From Zestomicrobium sp964482405 (GTDB lineage: Archaea > Thermoproteota > Thermoprotei_A > Sulfolobales > NBVN01): DNA of 28,816 nt. The position numbers and the translations under genes are program-made. The stretch spans positions 1 through 28,816 of the forward strand of contig CAYZXH010000019.1 in the NCBI GenBank assembly GCA_964482405.1. Direction: 5' to 3'. Positions 1-4,953 of the stretch are shown here, one piece after another (position 1 is the stretch's first letter; every line of letters starts with the position of its first letter). The notes under the pieces are model-generated. The model was not told the DNA's origin. It saw nothing but the letters and a program-made list of their open reading frames with translations, and did no database searches.

Positions 1-57
1 AACAGCATCGGCTTCCTCAGCTCTCATTGGCAGCAAGGAATACGTAATGTTGCATAG

Positions 58-86
58 CACTCAGCGGCTCCGTAGACACTCAGCGG
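58..86. repeat. Two direct copies of CACTCAGCGG
   Basis: The 10-mer CACTCAGCGG occurs at 58-67 and 77-86, 19 bases apart, about two helical turns. It lies just past the 3' end of the minus-strand regulator gene. A third copy in inverted orientation is at 1472-1481, upstream of the archaellin promoter. The copies are exact over 10 bases and their flanks differ. They could be binding sites of the adjacent regulator, but this is inference. The rest of 1-108 holds no gene that I can support. Confidence 0.5.
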
Positions 87-108
87 TTAGTGATTTGATT
101 TATTTTAG

Positions 109-969
109 TTAGAATAAGTCGTAGTATAGGGCTACGGTCATTACCGCTGATAAGTATGCCAGTATTACTGAGGTTATTATTACTCCCGCATACGTGTTAA
201 ACATTATTGTGTACATGCCGGCTATCGATAGTATGTAGCTAGATAAGGCTATTCTTAGTATTGCTTGTCTCGGGGTTAAGCTCTTGGTTACCCTCATTAT
301 AGCGAGTAGTAGTTTGTTGTTTCTTAACCTCCTATACGTCATGAACTTACTTACTTCCTGCTTCCCTAAATCAGTTAGGGAGTAGTATGTGGTGCCATCA
401 GCCCCCACAGTCTTCTTCAGCAATCCTAGACCCCCTTCCCTCTTACAGAAGAGTTCTAGGTGTTCGGAAAGGGTTTGCTCGGAAGTCTTAAATAGCTTTG
501 CGAACTTCTTCAGGTCTATCTTCTCTGAGTCCGTGAGCGCTAGGATTAACATGACATCGTGAACACGCTTAAAGGCCACTAAATTCCTCATTATCGCGTT
601 GATGTTGTTGGCGCTCAAGCTGATTTGCTGAGGGCCTCTGAGCTCACTCCCTATTATTAAGCTCATTAACTTCTCCACGTACTCGTTGCCTAACGCACTA
701 AGCTTATAACCGCCTTCATCAGTTCTCTCAACTAATTCTTTATCGACTAGCTTGTTGAGGGCGTCATAAGCTGTCTTAAGCTTCATGTTAAGTGCTTGAG
801 CAATTTCCCTGACCATGAGGATCTTCCTAGAAGTACTCAAATACAGCATTATCTCTAGTTGAGCAGTGGATTTAGCGAAATCTAGTGTAGCGTCTAGTTC
901 TTTAATTAGCTCGATCTTCCTGTGCATCATCTCTCTACTACTGAGGTATGCAGAACACAATCGAACCAC
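109..969 (-). CDS. Membrane-anchored double winged-helix regulator (ArnR-like)
   Basis: This is a likely one-component transcription regulator of the archaellum. Residues about 34-100 form one winged-helix domain (MVREIAQALNMKLKTAYDAL is the HTH part), and residues about 128-212 form a second one (DLKKFAKLFKTSEQTLSEHL). The C-terminus has two hydrophobic helices at about 238-258 and 263-284. An N-terminal winged helix with two C-terminal membrane helices is the architecture of Sulfolobus ArnR/ArnR1, which activate arlB and also lie next to the archaellum genes. The second winged helix may differ from ArnR. The GTG at 969 is the longest start. A TTG at 960 sits better behind the GGGGGTGG at 965-972, giving 283 aa. 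The gene starts 4 nt after the stop of the upstream unknown gene, so the two are probably co-transcribed. Function is inferred from architecture and position. Confidence 0.75.
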   Translation of the reverse strand: MVRLCSAYLSSREMMHRKIELIKELDATLDFAKSTAQLEIMLYLSTSRKILMVREIAQALNMKLKTAYDALNKLVDKELVERTDEGGYKLSALGNEYVEKLMSLIIGSELRGPQQISLSANNINAIMRNLVAFKRVHDVMLILALTDSEKIDLKKFAKLFKTSEQTLSEHLELFCKREGGLGLLKKTVGADGTTYYSLTDLGKQEVSKFMTYRRLRNNKLLLAIMRVTKSLTPRQAILRIALSSYILSIAGMYTIMFNTYAGVIITSVILAYLSAVMTVALYYDLF

Positions 970-972
970 CCC

Positions 973-1428
973 CTAATTCTGGTCTGCTAGGTCTTGAGTA
1001 CTTAATAAGGCTCTCCCCAGCAAATCGTTCAGCCTATAGGAAGTCTTGGAAAGATGTTTTAAGAGGAACTTAAGCTTAGCTGGGTCAGCAACGTAAGGTT
1101 GAGAAACCTTGAGTGTGAGCCATAAGAAAACACCTTCAGCGAGAGGAATGCCAGCATAAACCCACCTAAACCCATTCCTATACATCAAGATAACGAAGCC
1201 GGCCTTAGGGGGGATGAGCGAGACATACTCAGCGAAGGAAAGGAGATCCTCACCACCCTCAATAAAACCCAGCACCCGACCCCCTAGAGCAAGACAGGCA
1301 TCGACAAACACCCTCCCATCCACGAGTAAGCCAAGCAACTCTCTAACAGCATCCAACCAAGACACCAGAAAACTAACTACCACATCCTTAATAAAGGATG
1401 CCGGGAGAATTCGACAACTAGTCGACAC
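973..1428 (-). CDS. Unknown protein upstream of the archaellum regulator
   Basis: I do not recognise this 151-aa protein. It has no clear membrane segment or metal motif. The middle is hydrophobic and could be a small alpha/beta fold; the C-terminal 40 residues are helical and basic. The start is uncertain: the GTG at 1428 has no good ribosome binding site and internal GTG codons exist. It ends 4 nt before the regulator gene on the same strand, and its last codons contain the regulator's ribosome binding site, which supports one transcript. It is divergent from arlB. An open frame on the opposite strand (1214-1432) looks like a shadow. A partner of the regulator is possible but unproven. Confidence 0.5.
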   Translation of the reverse strand: MSTSCRILPASFIKDVVVSFLVSWLDAVRELLGLLVDGRVFVDACLALGGRVLGFIEGGEDLLSFAEYVSLIPPKAGFVILMYRNGFRWVYAGIPLAEGVFLWLTLKVSQPYVADPAKLKFLLKHLSKTSYRLNDLLGRALLSTQDLADQN

Positions 1429-1471
1429 ATAGAAACGAAACGCTAAATTAGTACGTGACTGAGGAACGAAT

Positions 1472-1481
1472 CCGCTGAGTG
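1472..1481. promoter_or_regulatory. Inverted copy of CACTCAGCGG upstream of arlB
   Basis: CCGCTGAGTG at 1472-1481 is the exact reverse complement of the 10-mer found twice at 58-86. It lies about 40 bp upstream of the arlB BoxA, where an archaeal activator would bind, in the divergent region between the regulator operon and the archaellum operon. A role as operator is inference. Confidence 0.4.
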
Positions 1482-1518
1482 AGGGGAGGCTTCGGAGAAC
1501 CGTCGCTCATGAAACAAA

Positions 1519-1529
1519 CCTTTTAAAAA
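1519..1529 (+). promoter_or_regulatory. BoxA (TATA) promoter of the archaellum operon
   Basis: CCTTTTAAAAA is a good archaeal BoxA preceded by an A-rich stretch (AAACAAA) at the BRE position. A start about 25 nt downstream would fall near 1548-1551, right before the GAGGTGA ribosome binding site at 1551-1557. This gives a very short leader and makes any start codon upstream of about 1550 unlikely. Confidence 0.6.
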
Positions 1530-1564
1530 GATGCTGCCGACCACCATCACGAGGTGACTCAAAA

Positions 1565-2227
1565 ACGCGCGTAACCCGAAACCACTGGAAAACCAAGAAA
1601 GGAATAACCGGAATAGAAGCAGCTATAGTCATGATAGCGTTCGTGGTTGTAGCCGCAGCCCTCGCGTTCGTAGTACTCAACATGGGTATGTTCACAACCC
1701 AGAGAGCTAGAGAAACGATAAACTCCGGACTAGCGCACGCGTCCTCAGCGCTAGAAGTAGACGGCTCAATAACGGCGCTGGTCAACAGTACTGGGAAAGG
1801 CGTTGAGTTAATCAGTATACCGCTGAGACTAGCACCAGGTAAGGACAGCGTGGATTTAAACCCGGAGAAGCTGACCGTGGCACTCTTCGTCACAGGGACG
1901 CAGAACCTAGCTTACGAAAATATATACAGTAAAGTATTCACCGCGGAAGACTGGGAAGATGGTTACGGCTTATCCACTATTAATAACAAAATAGATGCTT
2001 CTAGTACACCAAACGCAACTATGATATTCGTTATAGAGAGAGTCGCTGATACGGTATTATCTTATGGCGAGAAAGTTCTGCTAGTGATTAAGTTCCAGGA
2101 CGGTTACCACCCAGCACCTTACGACAATATAAGGGTTGAGATTAGGACTCCTGAGGGCGCACCGTTAACCGTTGAGAGGGTTGTCCCAGCTATACTACCG
2201 GAAAGTCAGGCGGTAGCTCTAGGTTGA
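1565..2227 (+). CDS. arlB: Archaellin (archaellum filament protein), non-canonical start
   Basis: This is the structural subunit of the archaellum filament. It has a class III signal peptide: KTKKG followed by ITGIEAAIV, cut by the prepilin peptidase after the Gly encoded at 1601-1603. A hydrophobic helix follows, then a beta-rich domain; the mature protein is 207 aa. The signal peptide lies upstream of the first in-frame ATG (1631). Between the in-frame stop at 1460-1462 and 1631 there is no ATG, GTG or TTG. The ribosome binding site GAGGTGA at 1551-1557 is followed after 7 nt by ACG at 1565, which gives a 13-residue leader and is the start used here. The alternative is a GTG at 1554 that is one base out of frame; one extra A in the A5 run at 1561-1565 would restore it. 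The unbroken conventional frame is 1631-2227, which would lack the signal peptide. It is the first gene of the archaellum operon. Confidence 0.85.
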   Translation, partial: TRVTRNHWKTKKGITGIEAAIVMIAFVVVAAALAFVVLNMGMFTTQRARETINSGLAHASSALEVDGSITALVNSTGKGVELISIPLRLAPGKDSVDLNPEKLTVALFVTGTQNLAYENIYSKVFTAEDWEDGYGLSTINNKIDASSTPNATMIFVIERVADTVLSYGEKVLLVIKFQDGYHPAPYDNIRVEIRTPEGAPLTVERVVPAILPESQAVALG

Positions 2228-2237
2228 GGTGCTTTCA

Positions 2238-2480
2238 ATGATCTACTCTAAAGCTTATTCGTTCTTTTTTGTTGTAAAAGGTTCTTCCTCAAAGGTTTCC
2301 TCGTATCCCCTCGTGTTAATCATACTTATCTCTTTCTCTTTAGCCGTCCTCACAGCTTTCTATTTATGGGTTTTATTCCGTGAGGGTTTCTACTATTCCT
2401 TATTCTTATTATTGCCTTTCTACGTCTTCGTTCATTTTTTCATCGTAGGTCTTAAGACTCTTCTTGAGGGGTGGTCGTGA
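2238..2480 (+). CDS. Small two-helix membrane protein in archaellum operon
   Basis: This 80-aa protein has two hydrophobic segments at about residues 26-46 and 54-75, rich in Phe, Leu and Tyr. ATG 2238 is chosen because GAGGTG at 2226-2231 sits 6 nt before it; the GTG at 2229 lies inside that site. It occupies the position of arlX, whose product in other crenarchaea carries an N-terminal membrane helix followed by a cytoplasmic coiled-coil domain. The next gene encodes such a soluble part and overlaps this one by 4 nt (GTGA). It may therefore be the membrane half of a split ArlX. I do not recognise the sequence itself. Confidence 0.65.
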   Translation: MIYSKAYSFFFVVKGSSSKVSSYPLVLIILISFSLAVLTAFYLWVLFREGFYYSLFLLLPFYVFVHFFIVGLKTLLEGWS

Positions 2481-3199
2481 TTGGGAGTGAGGTTCCTTGG
2501 TCATGTGATTGCTTCTTGTGTAGATTTTTCGTTAAGCCCCTCCTCAAGTTGCTTTACAGTAGTAGGTTTTGTTCGGGTGGGGTGGGATCCGTGGTTGAGT
2601 CAAATAGTGGTGTGGTAGCTGAGGAGGAGTCTAAGAAAGAGTTAGCTCAGTTGGTTAAGGCTTTGAGGGAAGCTGTCGTAGAGTTGAGGGAAGCTCTAGG
2701 TGAGTTAGGTAACCCGCTAAATCAAGTAGCTGCCGTGAGTAAGCCTGAGGAAGTGATCACTACCTTAAGTAGTGTTGAGGCTGAAGGAGACGATAAAGAC
2801 TTGAAGACCGAGAGGTCACGTGTTAGTAAAGAGAAATCAATCACATCTCTCTCCGAGGATAAGAAAACACTTAAGAGGCTGGGTAGCGAGGGCAAGTACG
2901 TCAACCTGAAGACCCTCATGAAGTTCATGCGTTTAGCCAACCTACTACTGGATAGAGTTGATAAAGACATGTTAATACACTACATAACCTTCATGAACAA
3001 ACTTAATCTAGTTAGAGATGATGAGTTAGAGTTACTGAAGGTGATTATCGACTTAGTAGATGAGGGTAGGAAGAGAAGCTTAAGCATCGATGAACAGATA
3101 GCTATGTTCAGCATAATAGCTGACAACTTCGGCTTCAGGGATGAGCTGGTAGATAGTGAGTTAATGACTTATGTGCTGAAGTTGATAGTCAGCAAGTGA
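2477..3199 (+). CDS. arlX: ArlX / ArlD-E-like cytosolic archaellum component
   Basis: This 240-aa protein has three parts. Residues up to about 30 are cysteine-rich (CDCFLCRF, then a later Cys). A coiled coil follows at about 48-78 (ELAQLVKALREAVVELREAL). After a charged linker comes a helical C-terminal domain. The stretch LLLDRVDKDMLIHYITFMNK resembles the euryarchaeal ArlD/E domain (pattern LxxxVGxxxLxxxLxYY). In crenarchaea ArlX forms the ring around the motor in place of ArlC/D/E. GTG 2477 is chosen because it overlaps the preceding stop (GTGA) and follows GAGGGG at 2466-2471. No N-terminal membrane helix is visible, unlike Sulfolobus ArlX; the preceding 80-aa protein could supply it. 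The family call rests on position and weak similarity. Confidence 0.6.
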   Translation: MIGSEVPWSCDCFLCRFFVKPLLKLLYSSRFCSGGVGSVVESNSGVVAEEESKKELAQLVKALREAVVELREALGELGNPLNQVAAVSKPEEVITTLSSVEAEGDDKDLKTERSRVSKEKSITSLSEDKKTLKRLGSEGKYVNLKTLMKFMRLANLLLDRVDKDMLIHYITFMNKLNLVRDDELELLKVIIDLVDEGRKRSLSIDEQIAMFSIIADNFGFRDELVDSELMTYVLKLIVSK

Positions 3200-3239
3200 T
3201 TACTGAGTGCGGAGAGCTTGAGGTACGGGATGCTGAGGT

Positions 3240-3728
3240 ATGGGTTCCTCGACTGTGATAGCTCACGGATTGCTCACTATTGTTGGGGTTATCCTAGCCA
3301 CTGTTTTCGGAGCTTTCGTAGTTACTAGAATAAACTACGTTAATAATTCTCTCTCACTCATCCTAAACTCCAAGCTTCAGGAACTCCAGATTGACGTCAA
3401 AATAATAACAGGTTTTTATAACTCAAGCGAGTCTATGTACGTTATTTACGTGAAGAATGTTGGGACTCTCAACATACCTCTAACTCAACTCTATGGCAAG
3501 ACCGAACTCTACCTAAATACTTACGACGGCCAGAACTACTTCTTCATATTGGGTGCTGGGGGTGAGATTAACGAGGCCTCTGTGAGGGAGTTAGTGGAGG
3601 ACGGGACTTGGAGCCCTGGAGAGACTATCTTAGTTAAGATGTTATTTCAGAGTAAGCCTTCTGAGCCGATAAAGGTTAAGTTAGTCTTACCTTCGGGTGC
3701 TTACACGGAGGGGATAGTTCCAGGGTGA
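3240..3728 (+). CDS. arlG: Archaellum stator protein ArlG
   Basis: This 162-aa protein has a conserved N-terminus (MGSSTVIAHGLLTIVGV) that is a membrane helix without a prepilin cleavage site, followed by a beta-sandwich domain like that of archaellins. ArlG forms a filament capped by ArlF that anchors the motor to the S-layer. ATG 3240 follows GAGGT at 3234-3238 closely. It is the next gene after the ArlX-like one and ends where the arlF region begins (stop 3726-3728). Confidence 0.8.
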   Translation: MGSSTVIAHGLLTIVGVILATVFGAFVVTRINYVNNSLSLILNSKLQELQIDVKIITGFYNSSESMYVIYVKNVGTLNIPLTQLYGKTELYLNTYDGQNYFFILGAGGEINEASVRELVEDGTWSPGETILVKMLFQSKPSEPIKVKLVLPSGAYTEGIVPG

Positions 3729-3755
3729 TGGGGGTGGCTAGCCCTGCCAAGCGAG

Positions 3756-4256
3756 GTGGTGATTCCGTCAATAATTGTCGTGGTGTTCATGCTGGTGATG
3801 ATTGTTGCCGGCATCGTCATGAACCTAAACTACACATTACTTGTTTTCAGGGAGGTGAGGAGGTTGAGTGAATCTCTAGCTAGAAACGATAAGTTGAGAA
3901 TAATTGAAGGCTCCCTAATTAATGAAACCCTTATAGAGATTAAGTTGTCGGCCGTTGACGGTACAGTAGCGCCCTTAACTGAGGTTCAGTTTATCGTGTG
4001 TTATGAGGACGTGGAGGAACGCGTGACTACCTACCTACTTAAGTACTCTGTTAATGAGAGTCCTGGCTGGAGCTTAACTACATTATATTCTGGTAAGGTC
4101 CAGAGGGATTTAGAAGGAAGTAATTACTTGATTCCGGGGGAGGTAGCTGTAGTAAGGCTTAAGCTACCAACACCTAAATCTGAGAATAGCTCCGTCGTAG
4201 TAGTAGCGGTTAGCCCGGGAGGGCATAAGAGTAGTTGGGTGATAGGAAACGCGTAG
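3756..4256 (+). CDS. arlF: Archaellum stator protein ArlF
   Basis: This 166-aa protein has an N-terminal membrane helix (SIIVVVFMLVMIVAGIVM) and a beta-rich extracytoplasmic domain. ArlF binds the S-layer protein in the periplasm and works with ArlG as stator. The start is doubtful. GTG codons at 3756 and 3759 lie within GAGGTGGTG and have no ribosome binding site before them. In the same frame, right after the arlG stop, GGGGGTGG at 3730-3737 is followed after 6 nt by CTG at 3744, which would give the N-terminus MPSEVVIPS. This may be a third unusual start in the operon. Confidence 0.8.
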   Translation: MVIPSIIVVVFMLVMIVAGIVMNLNYTLLVFREVRRLSESLARNDKLRIIEGSLINETLIEIKLSAVDGTVAPLTEVQFIVCYEDVEERVTTYLLKYSVNESPGWSLTTLYSGKVQRDLEGSNYLIPGEVAVVRLKLPTPKSENSSVVVVAVSPGGHKSSWVIGNA

Positions 4257-4953
4257 GTACATACCTACGCATAATGAAGTTCTTGACCTGAGGTTAGGTG
4301 GGGGGTTCCCACATCCCTCCTACATGATCGTCGAAGGTGATAATGGTTCGGGAAAGACTGCGTTAGTACAGCAAATTATTTACGGAGCTTTATCCGAGGG
4401 ATTAAGCTCCCTAGTCATAACCACGGAGAGAAGCGTTAAGGAATTCCTTGCCGACGCTGCAGAGGTCCGAATGGATATGAGTGATTACTTCATAGAAGGT
4501 TCGTTGAGGATATACACAGCTAACTTAAGGAGTTTGAGGTGGGCTAGCCTCACGAATTCTAAGATACTCGACGTACTGAGTAATTTTTTCGAGACACATT
4601 CAGCGGACTACGATTTAATGGTGGTTGATAGTCTCACACACTTAATCCACGGTGTTTGGGCAGGGAAGGTCTTGAATTTTTTCAAAAACTTGAGGTTCTT
4701 GGTCAGGAGAGGGAATACCTTAATACTCACGCTTCACCCAAACATCTTGCCAGAAGATATGAAAGTGAAGGTAGTGGGTATTTCAGACGTGTACGTCAGC
4801 TTAAGCAACGTAGATATTGGTGGGAGGATTTACAAGATGCTTAACTTAGTTAAGATGAAGGGTTTTAACGCAGGCGCTGACCCATCAATAATCTTTGACG
4901 TAGATCCAGCGCTAGGGATAAAGGTGATTCCCATGAAAGCTACTAAAGCGTGA
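4249..4953 (+). CDS. arlH: Archaellum motor protein ArlH (RecA-fold), non-canonical start
   Basis: ArlH is the KaiC/RecA-like ATP-binding protein that docks on ArlI and on the ArlX ring. Walker A is GDNGSGKT and Walker B is YDLMVVDS. The first ATG (4324) cuts the protein right before Walker A. In frame upstream, the sequence NEVLDLRLGGGFPHP matches the conserved ArlH N-terminus (pattern ISTGNxxLDxRLGGG), so the gene must start earlier. From the in-frame TAG at 4243-4245 to 4324 there is no ATG, GTG or TTG. GGTGAT at 4238-4243 is followed after 5 nt by ACG at 4249, giving 234 aa, near the usual length. ATA 4261 and ACG 4267 are weaker choices. The C-terminus overlaps arlI by 4 nt. Confidence 0.85.
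   Translation, partial: TRRYIPTHNEVLDLRLGGGFPHPSYMIVEGDNGSGKTALVQQIIYGALSEGLSSLVITTERSVKEFLADAAEVRMDMSDYFIEGSLRIYTANLRSLRWASLTNSKILDVLSNFFETHSADYDLMVVDSLTHLIHGVWAGKVLNFFKNLRFLVRRGNTLILTLHPNILPEDMKVKVVGISDVYVSLSNVDIGGRIYKMLNLVKMKGFNAGADPSIIFDVDPALGIKVIPMKATKA

Noticed and set aside
1214..1432. 72-aa open frame on the plus strand
   Set aside because: Ser/Thr/Pro-rich shadow of the minus-strand 151-aa gene, without promoter or ribosome binding site.
1507..1893. 128-aa open frame on the minus strand
   Set aside because: It lies antisense to the archaellin gene, whose frame has clear family motifs. It has no family features of its own.
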